The position numbers and the translations under genes are program-made. A DNA stretch of 64,000 bases, taken from positions 5,303,316 through 5,367,315 of the forward strand of contig NC_043744.1 in assembly GCF_004337985.1 (NCBI RefSeq). Reading direction: 5' to 3'. This DNA comes from Pyricularia pennisetigena (lineage: Eukaryota > Ascomycota > Sordariomycetes > Magnaporthales > Pyriculariaceae). Positions 11,474-23,802 of this stretch are shown piece after piece. Every line of letters starts with the position of its first letter. Position 1 is the stretch's first letter. Under the pieces are notes generated by a model. That model saw only the letters and a list, made by a program, of their open reading frames with translations. It was not told the DNA's origin and did not search any database.

Positions 11474-13023
11474 ACTATCTCCTACACACAAGGGGCCAAG
11501 TCCGGGTTGTCCGAAAAGGGGTGTCTCTCAGTCTAGACTAGTTGCTGCGTGTACTCGCGGATATTGTTGTGTGTCGGCACTTGGGTGTGTTCGCGTGTCT
11601 GCGTATAACCGAGGGGTGTCGAGAACACGACAATATGAATGACAGTACGCTTGTTTTATCCAAAAAAAAGGGTACCACTGTAACACGGAAGTATTGTTAT
11701 GTATATCAGGAAGAAACCCCCAGAAGGGGTGTGAGACTTGAGCAAGGAAGGGCAAAAGAGAGATTTATAGCATGGTCTAGTAGCACTCGCTACCTACGAC
11801 AGGCTGTCAGCAAGTCGATAAGACAGGAGGGCAAAATGGGACGGCATGACACCAGCATGGTCATATCAATGAGGTAGGGTATGCGGCCAAGGGGGCACCC
11901 AATCCGAGGGGGTGGGACGGACAAGGGCGGGATCAACCAAAGAGCAGCTCATGGCAGTTGGTTGGGCCCTTGAATCTGACTTTTTTTCCCTGGCTTGTCA
12001 TCAGTGCATTTGTGCGGTTGTTCTGCGAATGGACGTGGAAGGCTGGGCGGAGTCGTCAGAAAAATCGTTCGAGAATCGGTTGCAGACGTGCCAGAAATGG
12101 GGCCACTGCATTGTTGACAACCTCACTAGCCCCCACAATCTGGGCTTGGATCCGGCGTTGCGGGTCCTAGAGAAGAACCGACGGTAATAACAGTACAGCA
12201 TAGCATAGCACATAGCACAGAACGGCACCCGTGGTTCAAGGGAAAGGAAACAAACACAAGCCAAAAAAAGAAAGGAGCTGAGTAGATGAAGCCACTTTGT
12301 CGTCATTCCATCGGCGAACATACCCGCTCGAGACATCCGTGTACTATAGTGAAGTCACTCTGGTCAGTTTCTTCTTGATGTTTCCTATTTTATTTGTTTC
12401 CTCGTTAATCTGTCATATATATAGGGGCGAAAGCAAACATGCAACCGCACTTGGGCGGCCGGATGCGTGCCTATCCCTTGGGTGCGTGTTGGGAAATGTC
12501 TGACGATCGGGTGGCACCAGCTTAATCCTTGGTCAATCGTCCATAACACGGCAACAAGTGATTTAATCTATTTCAACACGTGCTACCGACATCACGCATG
12601 TCGACGTGGGTATCCCCAGATAATTCTCCCCTTGAACCGTCAACCGTAGCTTTGAATGAGGGGCTGCTTACCATCGCAGCCATGGGGATAATCAAGCATC
12701 AGCATCTCGGTCAATATACGGCGAGAAAAGGCGACCAGGAGCAGATACACACACCAAGACCAAGGGGAAGAAAAGGAAGAAAAGCAATCAGGCACAAGCG
12801 TGCAGTGGCATCTTACTCCACTCCACACACAAACTCTACCAAACCCAGCAGGGCCTAGCCAGCCAGTTCCACCCCCACCTAATTAGCCGTTCAGGACCAA
12901 TAAAATCTCTTCACTCAAAACTTCCCATTGACAAAAAAAAAAAAAAAAAAAAAAAAAGACTATACATCAAATGAGCTGATTCCCATCATTAGCCGTTGGC
13001 GTCCCCGGACCAGAAAACAGCCC
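11474..13023. other. Intergenic region, no gene seen
   Basis: Divergent region between the acidic-protein gene (-) and MSH1 (+). It contains several open frames of 60-110 codons without recognisable content, a CCAAT motif near 12897 and a run of 25 A (12933-12957) just before the MSH1 start. It probably holds both promoters. Confidence 0.65.
12933..12957. repeat. Poly(A) tract, 25 nt, MSH1 promoter/leader
   Basis: Uninterrupted A homopolymer ending 66 nt before the chosen MSH1 start codon. In-frame translation through it from a TTG gives poly-Lys, which is not part of the protein. It is likely a promoter poly(dA:dT) element. Confidence 0.95.
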
Positions 13024-16000
13024 ATGTTGATGCTCCAGTCGCGTAGTTCCTCCTGCCAGGCGGCCTACTCGCGCATTAGCAACCGTTGTATTCTCCTCGG
13101 CCCGTCCTCCGGATCTGTGAGAAAGCTCGATCTCCAACCTACTGCCGATGCAGAGGGCCTGGGGATCGGTGATAGTCACGGCGCCTCACGCCACACCTGG
13201 CCACATTGCAAACCATCACTACGACTCAGGCACTTGCGCCCGCACCTGCCTAGCACGGTCAGCGACGATGGCTCCATGAGCACCAGTCGCGTGCTGCTAG
13301 GGTTATGCTCCCACGCTTCCGTGGGCAGATTGCCCGTCTCCTTGGCTGCTTCGGCATTCCGAAGCCAGCAACAAAGCTTTAGGTGCCAGCAGACCAGGGG
13401 CGCCAAGACGAGGACAACTGTGAAGCTTGATGATCTCCCGACGGTCAAATGTGCCAAGACCAAGAAAAAGGTCGAGTCACAGGGGCCGTCAACAAATCCC
13501 AAGTCTGCCGGTAGACGGACCGTCCTCAAGCTTGAAGACTTGCCTCAGGGAGTAATAGAGGACGCGGAGCCACTCCCGCCGCCCGAGGATGAAGGCCCGA
13601 CATACCCTACCGTAATCAAACAGGCGCGTCTCAACATGAACAGGTTCGACAACTGCGTGCTGCTGACCCGCGTTGGTGGTTTCTATGAGCTTTACTTTGA
13701 ACATGCCCAGGAAATAGGCCCGCAGCTGAACCTAAAAGTAGCCACCAAGAAGACTGCTGCGGGCAATGTTGCCATGGTACATTTCTCTCCTCCTCCTTTT
13801 ACCTGCCTCTAAAGCTAAGTAAGCTAGGTGATCGATTTTGCTTATGGTTTGAATGTTTCTGATGTTTTTGGTGCATGGAACCTAGGCCGGGTTTCCCTTT
13901 TTCCAGCTCGACCGGTTCCTCAAGGTCCTAGTCCAAGACCTGAACCGTTATGTAGCAATCGCCGAGGAGTTCCCCAATGATGCCGGCGACAAGGTCAAGT
14001 CTGGGGGCCTCATGCATGACCGTCGTGTCGCCCGTGTCATCACTCCCGGAACCTTGATCGATGAGAATTTCATGGACCCCTATTCAAACAATTATGTTAT
14101 GTCCATCCACCTGCCAGAGCCGCCCGCAGTCTCCCTGCACGCAGCTGAGCATATCTCGGCCGCCGCCACGGCAGCGTCAACCGCTGCACCTCAACCTTTG
14201 ATGGGCAACATCGCCAACTGCCCACTTGGGCTCGCCTGGCTAGACCTATCTACTGGCCACTTTATCACCCAATCAACGACCCTCGGCTCCCTTACCTCGG
14301 TCCTCTCCCGCGTTGATCCGAAAGAGATTGTTCTTGATAGGACCATCGCGCCCCATGCGTCTGAAGAGCTCCTTGCTCTGCTGGCGGAAGAAAGACGGTT
14401 GTCAACACATGCCGAGCGCCCAGGGCATTGGACGCCCGCCGACTGGGCCCCGATGCTCGAGTCTGAGATGTCACCGCAGTCCATGGATGCATTCACCGCC
14501 GAGGAGGTCCAAGCCAGCAACCTGCTGCTTCACTACGTCAGAGACCGGCTGCAGAACATCAACATCAAGCTCCAGCCGCCCCGCCGCCATCAGTCCATGG
14601 AGGTCATGTCCATCGACAGAAACAGCATGCGCTCGCTCGAGATCAAGAGCACCATCCGCGACGGCGCCCTTCGCGGTAGTCTGCTGCACGCTGTCCGCCG
14701 CACAGTGACGCAGGGCGGGGCGAGGCTGCTCGATGAGTGGCTGAGCGCACCCTCTACCTCCCTGGACGTCATCACCTCACGACAGGACCTCGTATCGCGC
14801 TTCCTGCAGGACGAGAGATTGCGCGACAGTGTTGTGCTACTTCTGAGGAGATGCGCTGACTCGCAGCGTCTCGTTCAGAAATTCGCCCTTGGCCGCGGTG
14901 ATCCCGACGACCTCCTCGACTTATCCCGCACTATTGGCGCATCGAATGATATCGTTTCGCTTCTAAAAGGCGCCGTCGCAGCGTCCACTGGGCCGAGAAA
15001 CCCAGCCCCTGAGTCGGACACTGACTGCCTAGATGACTTGATCAACCGCATCAGCCTGCGCCAGCCTCTCGCACTCGCCAAAATGATCCGCAACGCGATC
15101 GATGAGGAAGGCTTGGTACAACGCCATCAGCTCGAGGAGGAGGCCGCTGGCGAGATGGTGGAGCTGGCGGAGCAGGTCGTCACGGCTGCAGGTTCGACGG
15201 ACCTTGCCAACGTGCTGCCCAAGTCAGCTCCCACGGCGGCCGCCAAGAAGCGCCGCGCCGCACCGACGTCCTCCATCCGCGAATATTACAGCGCCGACAA
15301 CGATGCCTGGATCATGAAGTCCGGCGCCAGCGGTGCGCTGTCGGCCCTGCATACCGAACTTTCAGGCCTACTACAAGAGCGCGCTGAGCTCCAAGAATCC
15401 CTCCAGGCTCGCCTCCAAGCTTCTACTCTCACCCTGAAATGGACCCCGAACCTCGGTCACATCTGCCACGTCAAGGGCAAGGACGCCCGCGCGCCACTGG
15501 ACGGCGTCAGGTCGCTATCCTCGTCCCGCAGCACCCGCTCCTTCCACCACGCCGAGTGGACCGACCTGGGCGCCCGCCTCGACAAGGCGCGCGTCGCCAT
15601 CCGCGCCGAGGAGCAGCGTGTCTTCCACCTCCTCCGCCGCGCCGTCGTCAAGGCCCTCGTGCCGCTGCGCCGCAACGCCGCCGTCCTTGACGAGCTCGAT
15701 GTCGTCACCGGCATGGCCCGTCTCGCGCACGAGCGGGGCTGGGTCCGCCCCGTGGTAAACCACGGCACCGCCCACGCCGTCCTCGGCGGCCGCCACCCGA
15801 CCGTCGAGGCTGGACTCGCCGACCGCGGACGCTCCTTCATCGGCAACGACTGCTTCGTCGGCTCGCCGGGCCATGGCCGCGTCTGGCTCGTCACCGGTCC
15901 CAACATGGCGGGCAAGTCGACCTTTCTGCGGCAAAACGCCCTCATCACCGTCCTCGCCCAGGTGGGTTGCTTCGTGCCGGCCGATCACGCCGAGCTCGGA

Positions 16001-16495
16001 ATTGTCGACGCCCTCTTCAGCCGCGTCGGGTCCGCCGACGACCTCTACCGCGACCAGAGTACCTTCATGGTCGAGATGCTCGAGACGGCCCAGATTCTCC
16101 GCAGCGCCACGCCCAGGAGCTTTGTCGTCATGGACGAAATTGGCCGCGGTACGACGCCCGAGGACGGTACTGCCGTCGCTTTTGCGTGCGTAGAGCACCT
16201 GGTCAATATCAATCGGTGCAGGGCCCTGTTTGCTACACATTTCCATACCGTTGCCGACCTCGCAGTTGCCAAGGGTATGCATGCGGCCGAAGGCAGCACG
16301 GACGGCGTGGAGATGTACTGCACCGATATTGAGGAGGATACAAGTTGTAGCTTCATCTACGTGCACAAGCTACGCAAGGGCGTCAACCGGCATAGCCATG
16401 CACTCAAGGTCGCCCGCCTGGCTGGTCTGCCCGAGGCCGCTATAAACGTCGCAAAGGATGTGTTGCAAAACAGACCTCAAGTGCCTAAGGGGTAA
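13024..16495 (+). CDS. msh1: Mitochondrial DNA mismatch repair protein Msh1 (MutS homologue)
   Basis: MutS-family ATPase that maintains mitochondrial DNA. Two exons, 13024-13776 and 13886-16495, give about 1120 aa. Residues 1-180 are an Arg/Ser-rich, acid-poor leader as expected for mitochondrial import. The MutS mismatch-binding domain follows, with GGFYELYFEHA (the Phe-x-Glu-type motif of MutS domain I). Then come the core/lever region, Walker A GPNMAGKST (about 922-930), FSRVGSADDLYRDQSTFM, Walker B VVMDEIGRGT and the ATFFH-like segment ATHFHTV. The long N-terminus and the divergent core separate it from nuclear Msh2/3/6. The start is uncertain: 13024 is the first ATG after the poly(A) tract, and an in-frame ATG at 13276 would also begin a good presequence (MSTSRVLLGL...). 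The family call is firm. Confidence 0.94.
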
Positions 16496-17080
16496 TGGCT
16501 TGGAACCATTTGACGGGCCACATACAAAAGCAGAATCTGAACATCTACACCTCATCTGTATAAAATATAATAATTTCACGTGACTTATTATTTGCGGAAT
16601 GGCAGGTCTTTACAGCTTACGGGGACATAATATTATCCTTGTTTCGGGGTGGGTGTAAGGGATCTATGCATATGGATCAACACTTTGAAGATGTTAGCTT
16701 CAGACCTCCATAAACAATATAAATTTGTATAAAACTGAAATGGGAGGCATGTCTCATAGGGTGGTGATGGGTTGTCATCAAATGAGTTTTCAGGGTTAAA
16801 AAGCTCTTGATAATTTTTTATAATCATAGACACGGATGGGGAAGTGTGTGAGATGGAACTGGGAATGTCTTGCGCTTACCTATTGTTTTAGATGTAACTT
16901 GGCTGGAGTACAGCACATCAAAGTTATCATCATATCACGTCATTCAAGAAAGACGGCTGGCCATTACTTCATTTCATTTCGTGTAGATAAGTGCACTCTT
17001 GTCGTCCACATGAGCTAGCTTTCCACACTGACCAGGAATGGCTGGCGTTGACAAGTCGAATCATGGCGTCGTAAAGGCGT
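16496..17080. other. Short intergenic region between convergent genes
   Basis: AT-rich 3' flanks of MSH1 (+) and the P0 gene (-), with several AATAAA-like stretches (for example near 16560-16575). No gene is seen. Confidence 0.7.
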
Positions 17081-18092
17081 TTAGTCGAAGAGACCGAAAC
17101 CCATGTCCTCGTCGGACTGCTCCTCCTCAGACTCATCCTTCTTGGCCTCAGCGGCCGGGGCGTCGCCACCGCCGGCGGCGGCGGCAGGGGCCGCCGAGGC
17201 GTAGGCGTCGGGGTTGGCAATGCGGTCCTTGAGCTCCTCGACGGCGGGGAAGCTGTACTCGGTCTCGAGGGCAATGGACAGGATGTTCTTGTACGAGTTG
17301 ACAAGCGAGTGGATGACGGAGGGCCAGGTGGGGAAGTTGAGGGCCAGCGAGATGGAGGCGATGGTGGCAATGGCCGAGCTGAACGTCTTGAGGAGCTGCT
17401 CCTCGCCAATGTCCAGGACGCTGGAGGGGAAGCAGTTGCCCTGGTCGTAGACCTGCTCGACGGTAAGACCGTAGGTGAAGGGAGAGATGTTAAGCATGTT
17501 GAGCAGGGTGGCCTCGGAGGCTCCGACCTTGCCACCAGCCTCAACGAGCTTGAGGTCCGTGGTGATTTCAATGGTACCACGGGCAATCTTGGTGGGGACA
17601 CCGAGGGCCTGGAAGAACGAGGTCTTGCCGGGCTCCATACCGGTGTTTCCGGCAGGAATCCAGACATCGTCGGGGGCGACGGCACCGGCACGGGCGGGGG
17701 CCCTGACACGGTTCTGGAGGATCTTGTCGCGAATCTCCTTCAGGTCGCTGTTGGTGAAGACGAAACCAACGTTGCCCTTGACGTAAGGCAGGAGACGCTC
17801 GTACTCCGGAGACTCGGAGATGAAGGTCTTGAGGGCACGACGAACCTGTGGAGAGAAAAAAAATTGTTAGTGAGTGTTCACTAACCTGAAGTTCTCAGTT
17901 TGGAGGCAGAGTGCTTACCATGGTGTTCTTGCCCATCAGGACGACAGCCTCGCCGCGGAGCGACTGGCGAATCTCGTGCATCTGCTGCGAGCTGACATTG
18001 TCGACACCGACGATGAAGATGGACTTGTACTCCTCGAGCAAGCCCTTGAGCTTGTCGAAGTAGCCAGCCTTGTTACCGGTCTTGCCCCCCAT
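17081..18092 (-). CDS. rpp0: 60S acidic ribosomal protein P0 (uL10)
   Basis: Stalk base of the large ribosomal subunit; it binds 28S rRNA and P1/P2 and recruits elongation factors. The exons on the minus strand are 18092-17919 and 17845-17081, giving 312 aa, the usual P0 length. The N-terminal L10 fold ([15 protein letters not shown]..., with MGKNTMVRRAL across the intron) and the insertion domain are intact. The Ala-rich hinge is followed by the conserved acidic tail ending [10 protein letters not shown], which contacts translational GTPases. The intron after codon 58 starts GTAAGC and ends CACAG. Trm82 lies divergently 423 bp away, and both serve translation. Identification is certain. Confidence 0.98.
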
Positions 18093-18515
18093 ATCTTCTT
18101 TCTTTTATGAAGGCAGGATGTTTAAGGGCAAAGAGGTCTTGTGTTGTTTGGAGAGGAAAAGCAGAAAATTTGCTGATCCTTCGTGATGTTCTGTTATGAT
18201 ACTGAAGAGGTGTAAAAACTTCGAGCTTTGCTTCCCCTCTGCGATTTTAGTTTTGGTGTGCGCACAAACGTAGGGCAGACCCAATGTGGACTAGCGCAGT
18301 ATTTGCCAGGTTGTGGGGCGTGCTGAAGGGGAGTGGGGTTCGACATTTTCGAAGTATCGACGGACGAGGTTGAGTCATGTGATATCAAATTTGCTTGGTG
18401 TTAAGGAGGAAATTCGAGGCCATCACGAAGAGGTTTGAGTGTAGCCTGCTGAAATACTCGCGCTGCTTGTACCTACTCCTTCATCTCGGGTTTGCTCCTC
18501 GTACCTGCCAACGAA
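18093..18515. promoter_or_regulatory. Shared divergent promoter region, P0 / Trm82
   Basis: The 423 bp between the start codons of the P0 gene (-) and TRM82 (+). A pyrimidine-rich stretch lies just upstream of the P0 start on its sense strand, as is common for fungal ribosomal-protein genes. No specific operator could be identified by eye. Confidence 0.6.
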
Positions 18516-20241
18516 ATGCATCTACCTTTCCAGCGAATATTGGTCTGTGGGGAGGTCCTCTTCTGCGCTCAAGGCGGGACCATTCACGCTTTCAACATCA
18601 AGGACCACTCATATCTGGGAAAATGGGATCATCCTGATTCTGCAAAAGAGGCAGAAGCCCAGAAGGACTTGCCAGTGAAGGAGGCTCCCAAGGAAGAATC
18701 TCAAGATGCCAATGACGCAGAGGAGGCCGTCGAGGAAGGACCACCCTCGAAACGGGTGAAGCTGGACCCAAGCCCCAGCACTATGGCTGAGACTGCCGCA
18801 ACCGGGTCGCCAGCTCCAGAGAATGGGGCGGGAGCAGAGAACGCAAACGGGAAAGGAAAGGGTAGGCCGAAAAAGGGATCCAGAATGGCGGCTCCTATAC
18901 CATCTGATCTTCCCTGGGTTGCCGTCCTAGTCGCGACGAGTGATGGTCGGCATCTGGTCGCCGTCTCAGGCCATGACAAGACCATCTGGACGTTCTCGCA
19001 TGACGGAGCAGGGAAACTGACGGAGCTGAGCAAGCGCTCAATGCCAAAGCGGCCCTGTGCTGTGGCGATAGCCGCCGATAACCAGACCATCATCTCGGGA
19101 GACAAGTTCGGTGACGTCTTTGCCCTGCCGCTCATCGAATCCGATACGCCCATTGCTGCAACTACGCTCGTTTCCCGTTCGGAGAAGAGGAAGACGTCCT
19201 TCAAGCCCGAGGCAGACGAGACGACCGTCCACTCAATGCGGAACCTGCGCGCCCTGGCCAACCAGAAACTACACCTGGAGCAGCACAAGAAGAAGCCGGC
19301 CGAAGCCGAAGACGGAGATGCCAGCGGACCGGCATTTGATCATGCCCTTCTCCTTGGTCACGTCTCGATGCTGACTGCACTCGTCCTGAGTAGCCGTCCC
19401 TCTCCGTCTGACCCTAGCGTCATCAGGCCCTATATCATTACGGGCGACCGCGACGAGCACATTCGCGTCTCGCGTGGCATACCGCAGTCCCATGTGATTG
19501 AGAATTTCTGCCTCGGCCACGAGAACTTTGTCAGTGACTTGTGCATACCGACTGTGCAGCCGGAACGCCTCTTGATCTCGGGAGGTGGCGACCCCGATCT
19601 TTTCCTGTGGGACTGGCCGAGCGGCAAGGTGCTGGACAGGCAGAATCTGCTTCAGCATGTTCAGGCCTATGACAGCGCGGCGACGACCTTGGCGGTTTCG
19701 AAGATCATCTCGTTTGACAAAGTCCAAGGGGAAATGCAGACACATCACATGGTGGCTGTGATTTGCGAACGGCAAGTGAACTCTCTTTCATTTATCATTC
19801 GTACAGAACAAAGCTACATATACATATATTTTATCTGAGCTGGGCTGACATTCATATGCACATAGAGTACCCGCGGTCTTTTTGTATGAGATCACCGAGA
19901 GTGACAGTTTATCTCATAAACAGACTGTTTTCCTTCCGGCAAACCCGCTCGATGTCGGCAGCAAAGACGGTGATTTAATTATCGCATTGGACCAGACATC
20001 TGAAACCTCCCGGATATCTTCGGAATATGGAGATATCATGGGAGCCAACAGTTGTCTTGTGCAACTGGGCGAAGACGGGCAGTGGCTCGTCAAATCGTTT
20101 TGTGTGCAGCCTGATCTGTCTCTGATGCGCGATATCACCAAAGACGATCTTCACAAGGCGTTGTACCCAATCGAGAGTTTGAGGAAAGCGCCCATAGAGG
20201 AACGGGAAGAAGAGCCTGAGAATACGGAGAAAACGAACTAG
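18516..20241 (+). CDS. trm82: tRNA (guanine-N7)-methyltransferase non-catalytic subunit Trm82 (WD40)
   Basis: WD40 partner of the Trm8 methyltransferase that makes m7G46 in tRNAs. The exons are 18516-19771 and 19866-20241, giving 543 aa. Seen: an N-terminal MHLPFQRILVCG strand, a charged low-complexity insert (about 45-125) with KRVK and PKKGSR basic patches, WD repeats with VSGHDKTIWTF, ISGDKFGDVFALPL, ITGDRDEHIRVSRGIP (the Trm82 hallmark), CLGHENFVSDLCIP and ISGGGDPDLFLWDW, and a C-terminal repeat. The intron 19772-19865 begins GCAAGT rather than GT. Only this GC-AG splice keeps the frame and gives ICERVPAVFLYE, matching the family. The nearby GT at 19776 shifts the frame. The exon-joined model is well supported; the unusual donor should be confirmed in RNA. 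Confidence 0.93.
19772..19865 (+). other. GC-AG intron in TRM82
   Basis: 94-nt intron with donor G|GCAAGT and acceptor CATAG. Apart from the T-to-C change at position +2 the donor matches the U1 consensus closely, as known for GC-AG introns. Frame and family conservation on both sides support it. Confidence 0.8.
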
Positions 20242-20393
20242 TCCAGCCACTGCATTCTCTAACGATTCTGTATCTTGATGCATAGCGGCTTCGCTTTGTC
20301 ACGTCAAGGCCAACAAAGAATACAAAATTAGATACCACCACGTGTTCCCCCTGCCATAACAGTTTACCGAGTTCTCGGACACAGAATCTCTAA

Positions 20394-21449
20394 TCAGTCA
20401 GTAAATCGCAACCCAGGCCTTTTCCAGACACACTCCAGCTGGTCAAAGACGATGCCAAACTTGTGCACCTCCACTTCGCCTACCTCGACGAACCCAAACA
20501 TCTTGTACAGCCTCCTCGCAGCATCAAGCTGCCGTATCGTATGTAACCGAACCTTCTCGAATCCGACCTCGCCCACAAATGCCATGGCAGCAGCGAGCAG
20601 CGTCCTCCCGGCCCCGCTGCCGCGGACCGAGTTGTCGGTGATGAAGGACCGCAGATGCGCGACGCCAGGCAGGCCCAGATCCTCACCATCGATGAAGATG
20701 ACGCCAACGATCCGGTTCGTTCAGGCGTCCACGGTAGTCCAGGCTTGGTTTTGTGGCCGATCCAGCCGCTTCAGCAGGTCGGCTAGCGACGCGGATATGC
20801 CGGCCGCGAACTGCATGCCCCAGCCGTGGTGCGTGGAGAAGTAGACCGTGTTCATGTCCATGGCGCGTGCGATCAGGCGCGTGCGGTAGCCGGCATGGAT
20901 GGTGACGGCGGCTGGCTGCGGTGCAGGTTGCGCTGACTGGGTGGTGATGCTGGTGGTGACAGTAGCTGTGCTTGCCGTCTGGGCCGCCTCCTGACGCATC
21001 CGCAAGAGGTGCAGGGTCGTTGCGTACAGTTGAAGACCGCTCACGACGGTGGCCGCCGCAGCCGGATCGACCGTCTCTGCGGTGGTCAGGGCAGTCTACA
21101 CCTGGCCAGTAGCCATATCGTCAATGGAAGCCAGAACGGCGCGGCCCCTGCTCGTCACTCGACGACTTGCCACACCGCAACCCTCCAGAACTGGTTCCTC
21201 TAGACCGGCGTTGACGAGTTCGCTCACGGCCCGGGCGAGAGTGTGGTCGTCGAGGCGGAGGACATGGCGCAGACCGGCGTCGGTGGCGACGCTCTTCTCA
21301 GCGGGCTCTATCAGGCAGTGCGTCGCTGCCAGTGAGAGGCTGGTGTCTGCATAGGTTGAGCGGAAGAAACCCCACTCGCGCGCGAGCTGGCGGGATGCGG
21401 CCCTGATTTGAGGTATGTTTTGGTTTGCGAACGGCTCTTTGATGTGCAA
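20394..21449 (-). pseudogene. Decayed MarR-type HTH / GNAT acetyltransferase fusion
   Basis: On the minus strand one reading frame spans this whole interval and encodes a two-domain protein. A MarR-like winged-helix part (IPQIRAASRQLAREWGFFRS..., about 21420-21096) is followed by a GNAT acetyltransferase part (FIDGEDLGLPGVAHLRSF, then the RGSGAG acetyl-CoA loop, then LDAARRLYKMFGF). The architecture is known from bacteria (MarR-GNAT fusion proteins). The frame is broken by an in-frame TAG (21083-21081, after GQV) and an in-frame TGA (20723-20721, after TTVDA). It also has no ATG before the HTH: the only upstream start-like codon is TTG, and the first ATG is inside the second half of the HTH domain. 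Neither stop can be removed by a normal-size intron. The TAG fits CAG to TAG, and the TGA fits CGA to TGA; both are C-to-T changes. I read it as a recently inactivated gene of probable bacterial ancestry. Confidence 0.85.
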
Positions 21450-22093
21450 GTGCTTTTTTGGGCTATATTGGCAACAAAGGTACAGCTATTGGGACCCCAT
21501 TTGGGAAGGATGGTGCGTTGTTTTATGTGGGTGATCAGATGGATGTCACTAAAACGTAAATGGTCTAGATATAATTACTCGGGTTACACAATGGACGCAA
21601 GGACTAGCCCGCACAGTCAGACGAAAACCTAGAGCGGTATCGGATTCGGCGAAATCCCTCATCTTACTCTAGGTACGTCGGTGGTATACGGATATATAAA
21701 CGCTCCGAGTCAAGGACGCGACAATGATCACGGGTCAACGTCGATGAAGCATGGCCTTGGATACTCGCTTAGTATGCCGGTGTAGCTATTAAGGCTAAAG
21801 TCTACCAGATTCTTATCGGGAATTTGTTGTCAGCGCCGGGGCAAAAACTTGACTTGGATTGGTATTGAAACGAATATCCGCTTTGCCGAGAATTTGTTGT
21901 GTGATTTTCTAGGCTTGCTTGCATGGGCTGAGAAATTTGGGTTGACTGATTAAAGGTGAAGCCGGGGCATTGCTTCTTGACGGAATGTCAACGGAACCTC
22001 GGCAGAGCGGAAGAAGAAGAAGAGGAAAAGAACAAAAAAGAAGATGTTGGTGAACGGGACAAAATGCATAATCAGACGGAAGCCGAGCTAGGG

Positions 22094-22125
<32 letters not shown>

Positions 22126-23802
22126 GATGGGACAAGGTACAGTGAGTTCAGCACCAGATAAACATTCTTTTTGGGCTCATACCAGGTTCGGAAAAATGGA
22201 GTAAATCCAAGATTCCGATGAGTTGCACAGGTAAAATGGATCGGCGTATGACAGGGGCTCATCAGCCTATCAACAGCAGTCGGGACAATAGACGGCTTCA
22301 CATATGTCATGATTGAGGGAAGGGAATTGGAAAGCCAGATGAGACAAGATTCGAAGACGATAGCGAGGGCCGCGCGTATGTACTGTACCGTCTATACGAA
22401 CCAAGGACGCCAATTCATGCCAAGAGGTTCAAGCAGGAGGTTGAGTGGTTCGGGCGAGGGGTTAGTAACCAAGAAATGGTATGAAGTAAGGAGGTGAATA
22501 GGTACATAGGTGCAGGTGCAGACAACAGATGTTTTTGCTGATATCTGTTTGTACCTTGCATGCCAGCCCCATGATGTGGGGAGACACATCGGTACATTTC
22601 CCGATTTTGCGAGTGGGTTCCAGCCTAGACTACTCTAGAGCGTATGTAGGTAGAAATATTCAGAATTAGGTCTATCTCCAGACAATAGCTGCCTGGCCTT
22701 GGTGACCCGAATGTGCATAAGGGGTGCGTACTTTGATCCGGGCGAGGGAAACAAATACGAAGAGGGGTTGTCATCAGTCCGAGGAGCCGGCGGGCATGGC
22801 CGTTTTAGTTGCACCGTAGCTCCGAACTTGCGACCATGGTAGTAAATGGGAAGTTATCTCGCTGTACCACTAACAACTATAGTACCAATTGATAGCGTAA
22901 GAACTGCATGCGTGGCACCACTATTTAGTACAATGGATCAGTATTCCAAAGAAGGACGGATGATGGCTTCTGGATTGGTTCGAATCACCTTCTTGATTCC
23001 CAATTGTCCCAATGTTCAGACACAATTGTTTGTTTGGTGTTGTGTAGTGATGACCTATGTTACCAGCCTATCGGTTCCTGGCCAATGAGCCCCCGCCCAA
23101 CCTTGAACAGGCCCCACCCCCATCGGGCTGGTACAGATAGGCACAGCACACCTCGTCATCGAATTCATCTACAATAGAAATCCCGAGCAATTCGGTTATG
23201 TCTATCGACATCTATAAAGTGGACTATCCTAGACTAGACCCTAACGACGTTTCCGCCCTCCTCGGTCACCATCTACTCACTCCTTATCCACCAAGCAACA
23301 GACCTAAAAATCGCATTCCTGGTTTCGCATCTCCAGGAAAAGGAACATAAAAAACAACCCACAATTTTAACATCCTGAAACGATACGCACGACACACGTT
23401 CCAACTCTGGAAATTTCTCCCCGTGAAACTTGCCTGTCTGAGCGATCGCGAGGCCTCAAGCTCATTTCAACTTCAATCGACAATCAGCTCAATTTTTCCT
23501 GACAAACCCCACGTGGGAAGAGTTTTAGCCTATGCAAATGGCATTCAACAACATCCATATATTGGAGCTTTGATTACCCCTTATTAAGTACATTCCCATA
23601 CGAATAACATCTACGTCTGCGACCCGGTCCATTGCGGGTTCGCTATCCCACATACCATTCCTCCCCTGGGTCTACTCTTTGCCTGTGAATATTACTCTCA
23701 CTTTGTCTTTACAACACTTTTTCCACGTATAAGAATTGTTATCAGCATCGCAAACCATCGTTATAGTCATTAGCATCATTATTTTCGCATACACATCTCA
23801 AG
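21450..23802. other. 2.35-kb gene-free region
   Basis: Lies between the MarR-GNAT pseudogene and the cytochrome P450. It contains a run of 28 A (22094-22121), Glu/Lys-type low-complexity purine runs around 22010-22050 and only short open frames without recognisable content. No terminal inverted repeats or transposase remnants were found by eye. The last few hundred bases probably hold the P450 promoter. Confidence 0.6.
22094..22121. repeat. Poly(A) tract, 28 nt
   Basis: Uninterrupted A homopolymer in the gene-free region; no retroposon body is recognisable upstream. Confidence 0.95.

Noticed and set aside
13024..13275. Starting MSH1 only at 13276
   Set aside because: Possible, but the upstream in-frame ATG already begins an import-signal-like sequence with no stop, so the longer form was kept and the alternative noted.
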